From Desulfobacterales bacterium (lineage in GTDB: Bacteria > Desulfobacterota > Desulfobacteria > Desulfobacterales > Desulfobacteraceae), in NCBI GenBank assembly GCA_022361135.1, contig JAKSBM010000325.1, positions 1 to 13,450 of the forward strand: 13,450 nucleotides of DNA, read 5' to 3'. Positions within the stretch are counted from its first letter, which is position 1. Every line of letters begins with the position of its first letter. The translations under genes were made by a program, and so were the position numbers. Below are positions 1-6,904 of this stretch, piece after piece. The notes beneath the pieces are model-generated. The model was not told where the DNA came from. It worked only from the letters and a program-made list of their open reading frames with translations, and ran no database searches.

Positions 1-1239
1 CCGCCGTTTCCGGGCCTTTTTCCAGGCCTCTTTTTCCCGGGTTTCATGGTCCAGGATCATTTCACGCAGGCTCTCGGGTTTCCGGGAATCCTCCAGAATA
101 TCCCCATATTCCCGCCGGGTCAGATGCAGGACCTCGATCTCCCGGTTCAAAAAGCCCTGGATATCCTTGAGCAGCTCCTTTTCCCCCTCGGCACAAAAGG
201 AAAGGGCACGCCCCTTCCTCCGGCCCCGGCCGGTCCGTCCCACCCGATGGACGTAATTTTCGGCCTGGTCGGGTAGATCATAGTTGATGACATAATCCAC
301 ATCCGGGATATCAATGCCCCGGGCCGAGACATCCGTGGCAATGAGGATCCGGCCCTGGTGGTCCCGAAAATCGGCCATGACCGCGTCCCGCTCGGCCTGG
401 TCCTTTCCCCCGTGGAGGACAAAGGAGTCAATGCCCCCCCGTTCCAATGCCTTGGCCACCCGCTCGGCCCGCACCTTGGTCCGGACAAAGACCATGATCC
501 GCTTGTCGGCATTGTGGGTGATAAATCCCCGGAGGAAAAAGCGCTTGTCGTCCATTTCAATGAAGGCCACCTGGTGGTGGACATTCTTGGACACGGGATC
601 CTCCGGTGAAATCTGGATCCGGATGGCATTGCTCTTCACCTGGGAAAAGGCCAGCTTTTTAATTTGCCGGTTGATGGTGGCCGAAAAGAACAGGGTCTGG
701 TGGCGTTGCTTCAGCCGTCTTTTAATATCCTGAATATCCTTGATGAATCCCCGATCCAGCATTTGGTCGGCTTCATCCAGGATTAAGGTGGTCACGGCCC
801 GGGTATTCACCGCCCCCTGGCTGATGAGGTCGAACATGCGGCCGGGGGTGGCCACCAGGATATCCACCCCCTGGTTCAACCGTTTAATCTGGGCATCCTG
901 CTCCACCCCGCCGTAAAGGGCAAAACAATTGACCTTGGTCTTAAAGCAAAGGCTTTCAAAGACCCGGCCGATCTGCCCGGCCAATTCCCGGGTGGGCACC
1001 ATGACAATGCATTGGATTCCCCGATGGCGCCGGGAGGATTTGGCCTGGTGGATTTTATGGATCACAGGCACGGCAAAGGCCACGGTTTTACCGGTTCCGG
1101 TCTGGGCCACGGCCAATACGTCCTCCCCCCGCAAAATGGAAGGAATGGCCTTGTATTGAATATCTGTGGGCCGAATTAAGCCGGCTTGGGTCAAATTTCG
1201 TTTTATTTCAGACGAAATGGGATAGGTTTCAAATTTCAT
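1..1239 (-). CDS. rhlE: DEAD-box ATP-dependent RNA helicase, RhlE-like (C-terminus cut by window edge)
   Basis: ATP-driven RNA helicase of superfamily 2, expected to remodel RNA duplexes in ribosome assembly or mRNA decay. The reading frame is open from the ATG at 1239-1237 to the window edge (413 codons, no stop), so the C-terminus is missing. All core motifs are visible in order: Q motif with Gln28, Walker A AQTGTGKT (residues 45-52), PTREL, TPGR, DEAD (155-158), SAT (186-188), then the second RecA domain with ARGID and HRVGRTGR (331-338). The visible C-terminal tail is rich in Lys, Arg and Glu, as in RhlE-type basic tails. It is divergent from the fetAB unit and has no evident link to the B12 genes. 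The family is certain; the RhlE subgroup is a judgement from overall resemblance. It could also be another DEAD-box paralogue. Confidence 0.93.
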   Translation of the reverse strand, partial: MKFETYPISSEIKRNLTQAGLIRPTDIQYKAIPSILRGEDVLAVAQTGTGKTVAFAVPVIHKIHQAKSSRRHRGIQCIVMVPTRELAGQIGRVFESLCFKTKVNCFALYGGVEQDAQIKRLNQGVDILVATPGRMFDLISQGAVNTRAVTTLILDEADQMLDRGFIKDIQDIKRRLKQRHQTLFFSATINRQIKKLAFSQVKSNAIRIQISPEDPVSKNVHHQVAFIEMDDKRFFLRGFITHNADKRIMVFVRTKVRAERVAKALERGGIDSFVLHGGKDQAERDAVMADFRDHQGRILIATDVSARGIDIPDVDYVINYDLPDQAENYVHRVGRTGRGRRKGRALSFCAEGEKELLKDIQGFLNREIEVLHLTRREYGDILEDSRKPESLREMILDHETREKEAWKKARKRR

Positions 1240-1271
1240 GGATTGATGTCTCTTGGGTGGTTAAAGGATAA

Positions 1272-1300
1272 ACCATACAGAGGAATGGGTAAAAAAGCAA
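1272..1300 (-). promoter_or_regulatory. Candidate sigma-70 promoter for the DEAD-box helicase
   Basis: On the minus strand a TTGCTT hexamer (1300-1295) is followed after 17 bases by TATGGT (1277-1272), about 33 bases upstream of the helicase ATG. The matches to consensus are only 3/6 and 4/6. Spacing and placement are right, but the call is weak. Confidence 0.3.
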
Positions 1301-1320
1301 GATTTCCAGGGGACAAGCCT

Positions 1321-1348
1321 TTGAATTACAGCGGGTTTGGGCTATAGT
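1321..1348 (+). promoter_or_regulatory. Candidate sigma-70 promoter for fetAB
   Basis: TTGAAT (1321-1326) is followed after 16 bases by TATAGT (1343-1348), giving 4/6 and 5/6 matches to the -35 and -10 consensus. It lies about 108 bases before the chosen fetA start, in the only gap upstream of that gene pair. It faces away from the helicase promoter. No Fur-like operator is apparent nearby. Confidence 0.45.
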
Positions 1349-1455
1349 TTCCGGACACTATCAAGGGGTTTCCCGCCGGGGATCCCCCTTTGACACCGGG
1401 GTTTCAAATGAACATAAAGACATCGGCACCATACGACCATAGATCCGGGAGACCC

Positions 1456-2067
1456 ATGATTCATATCCAGAACCTAAACTATGCCGTGGGCGGAAGGCCC
1501 ATATTTTCCGACTTTGAATTCAATGTGGAGCCCGGTGAAAAGGTATTGATCCGGGGGCGCTCCGGCCGGGGGAAGACCTCCCTGCTCAAGTTAATCATGG
1601 GATTTATAATCCCCGAAGGGGGGAAGATCTCCATCCAGGGCCGATCCTTGGACCAGGCCCCCATCTCTGAAATCCGAGGGGACCTGTTCTACCTGAGCCA
1701 GGACATTGATCTCATGGACGGCCCCGTGGACCTTCTCATCCGGGAAATCTGCCAGGCCCAGCCCGGGCCCATGGATGTGGAAGACGGCCTGGCCCGGGAA
1801 ATGGAATTCCTGGAGCTGCCCCCATCCACCCTAGGCAAGCAGATTTCGGAACTCTCCGGCGGGGAACGCCAGCGATTGGGGCTTTTATTGGGATTTCTCC
1901 TGGACCGTCCGATCTGGCTGCTGGATGAACCCACGGCGGCCCTGGACGACGAACTCAAGGTTAAAATTGCCCATCGTGTGGGCCAATCCGACAATACCGT
2001 GGTGGTCATCTCCCATGACAATGTCTGGCGGGATGTCCCGGGTCTTCGCATGGAAAGGTGGTCTTAA
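1456..2067 (+). CDS. fetA: FetA-like ABC transporter ATP-binding protein
   Basis: Cytoplasmic ATPase that would power the membrane protein encoded directly downstream. The 203-residue protein is a minimal single ABC domain: Walker A GRSGRGKT (residues 34-41), a Q-loop near YLSQD, signature LSGGERQR (133-140), Walker B WLLDEP (154-159) and H-loop SHD (186-188). The downstream partner belongs to the UPF0014/FetB family, which in E. coli pairs with FetA as an iron exporter. That identifies this gene better than its own sequence does. The start at 1456 is chosen because the conserved fold begins at MIHIQNLNY and GGAG sits four bases upstream. In-frame starts at 1408 (ATG) and 1390 (TTG) would add up to 22 poorly conserved residues. 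The substrate is inferred; iron is the family precedent. Confidence 0.85.
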   Translation: MIHIQNLNYAVGGRPIFSDFEFNVEPGEKVLIRGRSGRGKTSLLKLIMGFIIPEGGKISIQGRSLDQAPISEIRGDLFYLSQDIDLMDGPVDLLIREICQAQPGPMDVEDGLAREMEFLELPPSTLGKQISELSGGERQRLGLLLGFLLDRPIWLLDEPTAALDDELKVKIAHRVGQSDNTVVVISHDNVWRDVPGLRMERWS

Positions 2068-2068
2068 T

Positions 2069-2860
2069 ATGGGTGCCCTGGATCTCTCCATACCGTCACT
2101 GCTTCTCTTCCTGATTTTTCTGGCGCCGGTGCTTTACATCGGAAAACGATTGAACCTGAACATCTCCCGCCCCTTGATCACGGGCATCATCCGCATGTCC
2201 CTGCAATTGGGCCTGGTGGGGATCTATCTTGAATTTATTTTCCGGTTCAACTCCCCCCTGGTGAACACGGTCTACCTTCTGCTCATGATTGCCGTGGCCT
2301 GCCAGTCCATCCTTAAATCCTCCCGGTTAAGGCTGAAGACCTTTTTCCTTCCCCTGTTTTTATCCCTGGTCATTCCCTTTTCCCTGATGCTCCTTTTTTT
2401 CAACGGCTGTGTGGCCCGCATCGACAACCTATTTGATGCCAAATACATGGTCCCGGTGGGGGGCATGATCCTGGGCAATTGCCTGCGCTGTATCATTGTG
2501 GGCCTGGGGTCGTTTTATTCCGGCATCAAGGACAACGAAAAGGCCTATCTTTTCACCCTGGGCCTATACAATAATCGTCTTTTGGCCGTGAAACTCTTTC
2601 TGCAAAAAAGCATTGTGGCCGGCATCACCCCCACCCTGGCCTCCATGGCCACCATCGGCCTGGTTTCCCTTCCGGGCATGATGACCGGACAAATTCTGGG
2701 GGGGTCCATTCCCATTGTGGCGGTGAAGTACCAGATCGCCATCATGTTTTCCATTTTTTACACTGAATTTTTCAGCCTCATCCTCTCCCTGCTCTTTTCC
2801 ATCAAAACCGCATTCACCCCCCGGGATGTCCTGGAAAAAAATATATTTAGGCGCCATTAG
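2069..2860 (+). CDS. fetB: FetB-like (UPF0014) ABC transporter permease
   Basis: Inner-membrane permease of the UPF0014 (YbbM/FetB) family, 263 residues, close to the usual length. It starts one base after the fetA stop, with GGAAAGG inside the end of fetA as ribosome binding site. About seven hydrophobic segments are visible, starting with a very hydrophobic helix at residues 8-23. The family hallmark lies in the C-terminal half: LASMATIGLVSLPGMMTGQI followed by LGGSIPIVAVKYQIAIMF. With the upstream ATPase it forms a complete two-component exporter. E. coli FetAB lowers cytoplasmic iron under oxidative stress. A role in iron export here is inferred from the family, and no iron-responsive operator was found. 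A longer in-frame reading back to 1925 overlaps fetA and is rejected. Confidence 0.88.
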   Translation: MGALDLSIPSLLLFLIFLAPVLYIGKRLNLNISRPLITGIIRMSLQLGLVGIYLEFIFRFNSPLVNTVYLLLMIAVACQSILKSSRLRLKTFFLPLFLSLVIPFSLMLLFFNGCVARIDNLFDAKYMVPVGGMILGNCLRCIIVGLGSFYSGIKDNEKAYLFTLGLYNNRLLAVKLFLQKSIVAGITPTLASMATIGLVSLPGMMTGQILGGSIPIVAVKYQIAIMFSIFYTEFFSLILSLLFSIKTAFTPRDVLEKNIFRRH

Positions 2861-2883
2861 CCCGGGCTCATCTCCGGGGTTTT
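2861..2883 (+). terminator. Weak candidate terminator after fetB
   Basis: Immediately after the fetB stop, CCCGG (2861-2865) can pair with CCGGG (2874-2878) across an 8-nt loop. One G and then four T follow. The stem is only 5 bp and the T-tract is short. The same bases could also pair with CCCGG at 2893-2897, so read-through into the riboswitch leader is possible. Confidence 0.3.
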
Positions 2884-2886
2884 CCC

Positions 2887-2915
2887 TTGACACCCGGGGC
2901 TCAAAGCAGTAAAGT
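2887..2915 (+). promoter_or_regulatory. Promoter of the cobalamin operon (sigma-70 type)
   Basis: A perfect -35 hexamer TTGACA (2887-2892) is followed after exactly 17 bases by TAAAGT (2910-2915, 4/6 match to TATAAT). This predicts a transcript start near 2922, just five bases before the first paired stem of the B12 riboswitch. That is where the promoter of a riboswitch-controlled operon should be. It is the strongest promoter seen in the window. Confidence 0.75.
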
Positions 2916-2926
2916 TCCGTCATATT

Positions 2927-3084
2927 TCAGGTGGTGCAAGTTACGCACTGAAAAGGGAATCCCGTGGAAATCGGGAGCGGACCCGCCGCTGTAAACCGGG
3001 GATGAACACCACATATCCACCCTTGATAGGACTTGGGGAAGGAGTGGTCAGTAATTTGATCCGGAAGCCAGAAGACCTGCCTGA
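2927..3084 (+). promoter_or_regulatory. Cobalamin (B12) riboswitch aptamer
   Basis: A complete adenosylcobalamin-type aptamer. The closing stem P1 pairs TCAGG (2927-2931) with CCTGA (3080-3084). Following it are the conserved AAAGGGAAT block, the CCCG-GTGGAAAT-CGGG hairpin, GAGCGGACCCGCCGCTGTAA, and the B12 box AGCCAGAAGACCTGCC (3066-3081). A second internal helix pairs ACCAC near 3008-3012 with GTGGT near 3044-3048. The downstream genes are corrinoid import and corrin biosynthesis, exactly the expected targets. A strong intrinsic terminator at 3152-3184 makes transcriptional attenuation the likely mode: cobalamin binding should favour termination. No gene encoded on this strand starts between the aptamer and the terminator. 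Confidence 0.96.
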
Positions 3085-3151
3085 TGACTTTATCGTTTTA
3101 CTCGCGTGGAATTGAGAAGACGGTGCATTCAATGTCGGAGAAATACGGATC

Positions 3152-3184
3152 CCACATCAAGCCAGCTTGATGTGGTTTTTTTTT
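3152..3184 (+). terminator. Intrinsic terminator: expression platform of the B12 riboswitch
   Basis: A perfect 10-bp stem, CCACATCAAG (3152-3161) with CTTGATGTGG (3166-3175), closes a four-base loop and is followed by nine T (3176-3184). It lies 67 bases after the aptamer and before btuC, so it is placed to abort operon transcription. Possible competing pairings of its 5' arm are ATGTcGG (3132-3138, one bulge) with CCACAT (3152-3157), or CTTGAT inside the aptamer (3022-3027) with ATCAAG (3156-3161). Either would be an antiterminator. Which one is used cannot be settled by eye. Confidence 0.93.
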
Positions 3185-3422
3185 GGCCGACCGCCCCCAA
3201 GGGGATGCCCACCGTGGTCTGTTCCAGGCTCCAACACGGCAACGGGACATCGACCATGGCAAAGCTATATTCCATTTCCACATATTCCTTCCCCACAAGG
3301 CGGGATGGAAACTCCATAAGTTCCACGTGGAACACTCCCTGGATTTTTCACACTGCAAGCAGCCCCCCGGCGACGGAGATGTCCACCGTTTCAGCCCATG
3401 GGGTCCACAGGAGCTAAACCAT
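3185..3422. other. Unexplained 238-nt spacer between attenuator and btuC; possible minus-strand gene remnant
   Basis: Much longer than needed to lead into btuC. No plus-strand frame looks coding: the 70-codon frame 3205-3417 is rich in Ser, Thr and Pro, as antisense frames usually are. The minus strand reads better. Codons from 3413 down to about 3186 have G-rich first positions, GC-rich third positions and a balanced composition. Fragments are WTPWAETVDISVAGGLLAV, then VFHVELMEFPSRLVGKEYVE and MVDVPLPCWSLEQTTVGIPL. That frame is interrupted by TGA (3350-3348), bounded by TAG (3416-3414), and runs into the terminator. I do not recognise a family. It may be a decayed gene, a cryptic small gene starting at GTG 3335, or chance. 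The spacer also holds a parS-like site and the btuC ribosome binding site. Confidence 0.3.
3319..3334. other. parS: parS-like centromere site 1 (leader of btuC)
   Basis: AGTTCCACGTGGAACA matches the bacterial parS consensus TGTTNCACGTGNAACA at every specified position but the first. Its core GTTCCACGTGGAAC (3320-3333) is a perfect 14-bp palindrome. It lies in the non-coding spacer between attenuator and btuC, 89 bases before the btuC start. parS is bound by ParB, which loads there and slides along neighbouring DNA for chromosome segregation. The binding function is inferred from sequence only; parA and parB are not in the window. Confidence 0.65.
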
Positions 3423-4472
3423 ATGGCCAATTCATTGGGTATACCGGTTGCCATATGTCCGGGGAGGACGGGATTTCTGGTGGTCCTGTTCTCCCTGTTG
3501 CTCCTGGTTCTGATTCTAACCTCCCTTTCCATGGGCTATATTCCCCTGTCCTGGGAAGAGATGATCCGGGTGTTCCTTCCGGGGGCTGAAGAGTTGCCTT
3601 CTCCCCGCATGGAAACCCTCACCGCGGTTCTTTTCCATGTCCGCCTTCCGCGGATATTGACCTGTGCCGCCGTGGGCGGGGCCCTGGCCGTATCCGGGGT
3701 CATTTACCAGGGTATTCTCTTGAATCCCCTGGCCGATCCCTATACCCTGGGGGTATCTGCCGGCGCTGCTTTGGGAGCGGCCCTGGCCCTTCTCCTCAAC
3801 CTCGGTGCCGCCCCGGTTTCCGTACCGGCCTTTGCCTTTGCCGGAGCCTGTGCCACCCTTTTCCTGGTCATTTTTCTTTCCTGGGAGAAACAAAGCCCTT
3901 CCGGTGGATTGTCTTCCAACAACCTGATTCTCAGCGGAATCATGGTGGGGGCCATCCTCTCAGCCGGCATCAGCTTTTTAAAATTTGTGGCCAACGACCA
4001 GGTCTCGGTGATTATCTTCTGGCTCATGGGCAGTTTTGCCTCCAAAACCTGGCCCCAGTTTTTCCTGGTGGCCGGATTCCTGGTGCTGGGATTTGCCATC
4101 GCCCTCTTCCACGCCAGGGACCTGAATCTGATCTCCCTGGGTGACCGGTCGGCCCTGAGCCTGGGGGTAAACCTCAAACAAATCACCCTGGTCCTATTGA
4201 TCACCGGCTCCATGCTGGCCGCCATTTCGGTCTCCGTGTCCGGTATCATCGGTTTTGTGGGCCTTTTGGTTCCCCACATGATCCGATTCATCACCGGCCC
4301 GGACAATCGGCGTCTGTTGCCCATTTCCATGCTCTCCGGGGCAATCCTGCTCCTGGGGGCCGATACGATCACCCGGGCGGTACTCCCCCACGAAATCCCC
4401 ATCGGCGTCCTCACCGCCCTCATCGGCGGCCCGGTCTTTTGTTGGATCTTCAAGCGAAATCGATTGAAATAA
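3423..4472 (+). CDS. btuC: BtuC-like corrinoid ABC transporter permease (FecCD family)
   Basis: Inner-membrane permease that moves cobalamin or other corrinoids from the periplasm into the cell with BtuD and BtuF. It has 349 residues, near the family norm. The N-terminus has a strongly hydrophobic helix (FLVVLFSLLLLVLILTSL). Hallmarks follow: LPRIL near residue 73, YQGILLNPLADPYTLGVSAG, FWLMGSFASKTW, LSLGVNLKQ, GFVGLLVPHMIRFITGPDNR, and a final EIPIGVLTALIGGPVFCWIF. The start at 3423 has AGGAG nine bases upstream. A longer reading to 3183 would add a His-rich stretch unlike any permease. It is the first gene after the B12 riboswitch, and this identifies the substrate; FecCD proteins otherwise carry siderophores or haem. 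btuD starts two bases after its stop. Confidence 0.9.
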   Translation: MANSLGIPVAICPGRTGFLVVLFSLLLLVLILTSLSMGYIPLSWEEMIRVFLPGAEELPSPRMETLTAVLFHVRLPRILTCAAVGGALAVSGVIYQGILLNPLADPYTLGVSAGAALGAALALLLNLGAAPVSVPAFAFAGACATLFLVIFLSWEKQSPSGGLSSNNLILSGIMVGAILSAGISFLKFVANDQVSVIIFWLMGSFASKTWPQFFLVAGFLVLGFAIALFHARDLNLISLGDRSALSLGVNLKQITLVLLITGSMLAAISVSVSGIIGFVGLLVPHMIRFITGPDNRRLLPISMLSGAILLLGADTITRAVLPHEIPIGVLTALIGGPVFCWIFKRNRLK

Positions 4473-4474
4473 AC

Positions 4475-5251
4475 ATGGATATCCAGGTTCAGCATATTGA
4501 TTTTTCCCATGGAGACACGGCGGTGATTTCCCAATTGAGCTGCTGCTTTGCCCCGGGGAAATTCCACGGCATCGTGGGCCCCAATGGATCGGGAAAAACA
4601 ACCCTCATAGACCTCATCGCAGGATTTCATAAACCATCCAGCGGGCAAATCCTCCTGGGGGATCGCCCTCTACAGAGCTGGACGGCCACGGAAAGGGCCC
4701 GGCAACTCACCCGAATTTCACAGAATGAAACCATCGGCTTTCCCTTTACCGTGGAAGAAGTGGTCCTCATGGGACGCCACCCCCATATTCCCCGGTTCAC
4801 CGCCCCCTCCCACAGGGACTGGCGACGGGTGGAACAGGCCATGGAACAGGCCGGGGTCACCGAGTTCAAGCACCGGGCCATCACCGAACTTTCGGGTGGG
4901 GAACAGCAGCGCTGCCTCTTTGCCCGGGCCCTGTGCCAGGATACCCCCCTCCTACTACTGGATGAAGCCTTTTCAAACATGGATATCCACCACACCCTGG
5001 CCATGCTTTCCCAGCTTCGCAAGATGGTGGCCCACCAAGGAAAAACCATCATTGCCGTCCTCCACGACCTCAACATGGCCGCAGCCCATTGCGATGACCT
5101 TTTCTTCCTAAAAAAAGGGAAAATCCAGGCCCAGGGTCCCACCGACGTCGTATTGACAGCGGAGCAATTGGAACAGACCTTTAACATTGAAACCCAAATC
5201 CGACGGAACAGCTATGTCCAGGCCAAACAAATTGATTTCAAACCCCTGTAA
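4475..5251 (+). CDS. btuD: BtuD-like corrinoid ABC transporter ATPase
   Basis: Cytoplasmic ATPase that energises BtuC. The 258-residue protein has Walker A GPNGSGKT (residues 35-42), a Q-loop at ISQNET, signature LSGGEQQR (about 139-146), Walker B LLLLDEA (about 158-164), the D-loop SNMD and the H-loop LHDLNMAA (His197). The FSHGDTAVISQLS start and the VLMGRHPHIPRF segment are typical of Fe3+/cobalamin-type importers. The start at 4475 lies two bases after the btuC stop, implying coupled translation. An earlier in-frame ATG at 4439 would overlap btuC and is less likely. Its assignment to corrinoids rests on the riboswitch and neighbours. Confidence 0.9.
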   Translation: MDIQVQHIDFSHGDTAVISQLSCCFAPGKFHGIVGPNGSGKTTLIDLIAGFHKPSSGQILLGDRPLQSWTATERARQLTRISQNETIGFPFTVEEVVLMGRHPHIPRFTAPSHRDWRRVEQAMEQAGVTEFKHRAITELSGGEQQRCLFARALCQDTPLLLLDEAFSNMDIHHTLAMLSQLRKMVAHQGKTIIAVLHDLNMAAAHCDDLFFLKKGKIQAQGPTDVVLTAEQLEQTFNIETQIRRNSYVQAKQIDFKPL

Positions 5252-6185
5252 ACCGGCCAAGAAAGGACAGAGATGCAGCTGGATTTCCATGGCCGTGTTT
5301 CTCATCCTGACGGGCCTTTTCACTGGAGCCGCCTGGGCCGCCCCCTTCATCAAAGACCAGGGGGGACGAAGGGTCTCCGTGGCCGTCCCAAGAAGCCGGA
5401 TTATCTCCCTATACACCGCCCATACGGAAAACCTTTTTGCTTTGGGACTGAATGGGGAAGTCATCGGGATTTCTTCCAGTGATGATTATCCCCCGGAGGC
5501 CCTGTCCAAGCCCAGATATTCCCACCACGACGACCCGGAAAAGTTCCTGGCCGCTCGACCGGACCTGGTCCTGGTCCGCCCCATGATAGACCGGGGATAT
5601 CCGGATTTCATCGGCCAATTGGAACGATTCGGCATCACTGTGGTCTCCCTCCAGCCCACCCACGTAGAGGAGATGCTGGCCTATTGGAAAACCCTGGGTC
5701 GCCTCACGGGGAAGGAAAGGGCCGCCGAAGAAATGGTGACCCGATTTCAGAACCAGGTGAAGGAAATCCGATCCAAAACCCAATCCCTCACCGAAAAAAA
5801 ACAGGTCTATTTTGAAGCCATCCATGGCAGGATGAAGACCTTTTCACAGGGTGCAATGGCCCTGTTTGCCCTGGAGGCGGCCGGCGGTATTAATATTGCC
5901 CAGGATGCCAAATCCTCCAGGGGCTCCAACATTGCCAATTACGGCAAGGAACAAATCCTGGCCAAGGGCGGCCACATGGACGTCTATCTGGCCCAGCGCG
6001 GGATCATGAATCCGGTCACCCGCGCCGACATCCTCACCGAACCCGGATTCAACACCCTTAAGGCCGTGAAAAACGGCCAGGTGTATCTCATTGATGAAAC
6101 CATCGTGTCCAGACCGGTTCCCCGGCTGAGCACCGGCATATTAACCATAGGGAAGATACTCTACCCCCATTTATTTACTCCATAG
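5214..6185 (+). CDS. btuF: BtuF-like periplasmic corrinoid-binding protein
   Basis: Extracytoplasmic substrate-binding protein that would deliver corrinoids to BtuCD. A signal peptide is evident: basic PAKKGQR, then the hydrophobic core MAVFLILTGLFTGAAW and a cleavage site around AWA-APF. The mature part shows the class III binding-protein pattern: IISLYTAHTENLFALGLNGE, ARPDLVLVRP, FGITVVSLQP, and a C-terminal GFNTLKAVKNGQVYLIDE. The start is uncertain. ATG 5214 (323 residues) overlaps btuD by 38 bases. TTG 5187 is further upstream. ATG 5289 would leave a signal peptide without basic residues. The best ribosome binding site (AAAGGACAG) precedes an ATG at 5273 that is in another frame. cbiL follows after 11 bases. 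Confidence 0.85.
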   Translation: MSRPNKLISNPCKPAKKGQRCSWISMAVFLILTGLFTGAAWAAPFIKDQGGRRVSVAVPRSRIISLYTAHTENLFALGLNGEVIGISSSDDYPPEALSKPRYSHHDDPEKFLAARPDLVLVRPMIDRGYPDFIGQLERFGITVVSLQPTHVEEMLAYWKTLGRLTGKERAAEEMVTRFQNQVKEIRSKTQSLTEKKQVYFEAIHGRMKTFSQGAMALFALEAAGGINIAQDAKSSRGSNIANYGKEQILAKGGHMDVYLAQRGIMNPVTRADILTEPGFNTLKAVKNGQVYLIDETIVSRPVPRLSTGILTIGKILYPHLFTP

Positions 6186-6196
6186 AAGAGGAAGAC

Positions 6197-6904
6197 ATGA
6201 CCACCCAGAACGGAAAATTATACGGCATCGGCGTCGGGCCCGGAGATCCGGAACTCATTACCCTTAAGGCCGTACGTGCCATCCAGGAGGCCGACATTGT
6301 GTTTACGGCCGCCTCCACCAAAAACAGCTACAGCCTGGCGGTTGAAATCGCATCCCCCCATATCCCTAAAAACGCAACCATCCAGATCCTGGGCTTTCCC
6401 ATGACCAAGGATGAGGCCGTCACCGATAAAGCCTGGACCGACAATGCCCGGGAAATCGTCACCGCCCTGGAAGAGGGAAAAACCGCAGTGTTCCTTACCC
6501 TGGGCGATCCCGTCACCTACTCCACCTTTGGATATATTCTCAAAAAAATGGCCTTACTCATGCCCGGCGCGGAAATTGAAACCATTCCCGGCATCACCTC
6601 TTTCCACGCTGCATCGGCCCGCCTCAACCGCATTTTGGTTGAAGGGGAGGAATCCCTGCTCCTGACTTCCGGGGCCTTTGGCGGAAGCCAAATCCGGGAA
6701 CTCAACCAGGTGGAAAATGTTGCCATTGTTAAGGCCTATAAAAATATCCAGGACATCAACCAAGCCCTCAAGGAGACCCATCTCCATGAAAAGGGAGTTG
6801 CCGTTACCCATTGCGGACGGAAAAATGAAAGGATCTTCCAGGACCTCGATGCACTGGAATCCCGGGATCCGGATTACTGGACCTTGATTCTGGCCTCAAA
6901 ATGA
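6197..6904 (+). CDS. cbiL: Cobalt-factor II / precorrin-2 C20-methyltransferase
   Basis: SAM-dependent methyltransferase that methylates C20 of cobalt-factor II, an early step of corrin formation in the cytoplasm. The 235-residue protein has the tetrapyrrole-methylase fold. It opens with YGIGVGPGDPELITLKAVRA and continues with LTLGDPVTYSTFGYI (the GDP loop) and IPGITSFHAASARLNRILVE. The last of these distinguishes the CbiL/CobI group from the C11 and C17 enzymes. The start at 6197 has GAAGAGGAAG just upstream. Its stop TGA overlaps the next gene's ATG (ATGA). CobI is the aerobic-pathway name; cbiL is preferred because cbiG further on marks the anaerobic route. Confidence 0.92.
   Translation: MTTQNGKLYGIGVGPGDPELITLKAVRAIQEADIVFTAASTKNSYSLAVEIASPHIPKNATIQILGFPMTKDEAVTDKAWTDNAREIVTALEEGKTAVFLTLGDPVTYSTFGYILKKMALLMPGAEIETIPGITSFHAASARLNRILVEGEESLLLTSGAFGGSQIRELNQVENVAIVKAYKNIQDINQALKETHLHEKGVAVTHCGRKNERIFQDLDALESRDPDYWTLILASK

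Noticed and set aside
3414..3416. TAG as a pyrrolysine codon in the minus-strand remnant
   Set aside because: Nothing supports coding upstream of it, since the sequence there is the btuC start region, so an ordinary boundary is simpler.
3205..3417. A 70-codon plus-strand frame ending just before btuC with AGGAG near its stop
   Set aside because: It is very rich in Ser, Thr and Pro, the signature of a frame antisense to a coding-like frame. It has no recognisable motif, and the AGGAG serves btuC.
3183..3422. N-terminal extension of btuC by 80 codons
   Set aside because: It begins inside the terminator T-tract and is His-rich. A well-placed ribosome binding site and hydrophobic N-terminus support the start at 3423.
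3740..4648. Long minus-strand frame (302 codons) opposite btuC and the start of btuD
   Set aside because: It spans two genuine plus-strand genes, is rich in Arg and Pro, and shows no motif.
5273..5482. Small plus-strand frame with a strong ribosome binding site inside btuF
   Set aside because: The translation is unstructured and overlaps the BtuF signal peptide and mature start, which are clearly real. It is kept only as a start or frameshift question.
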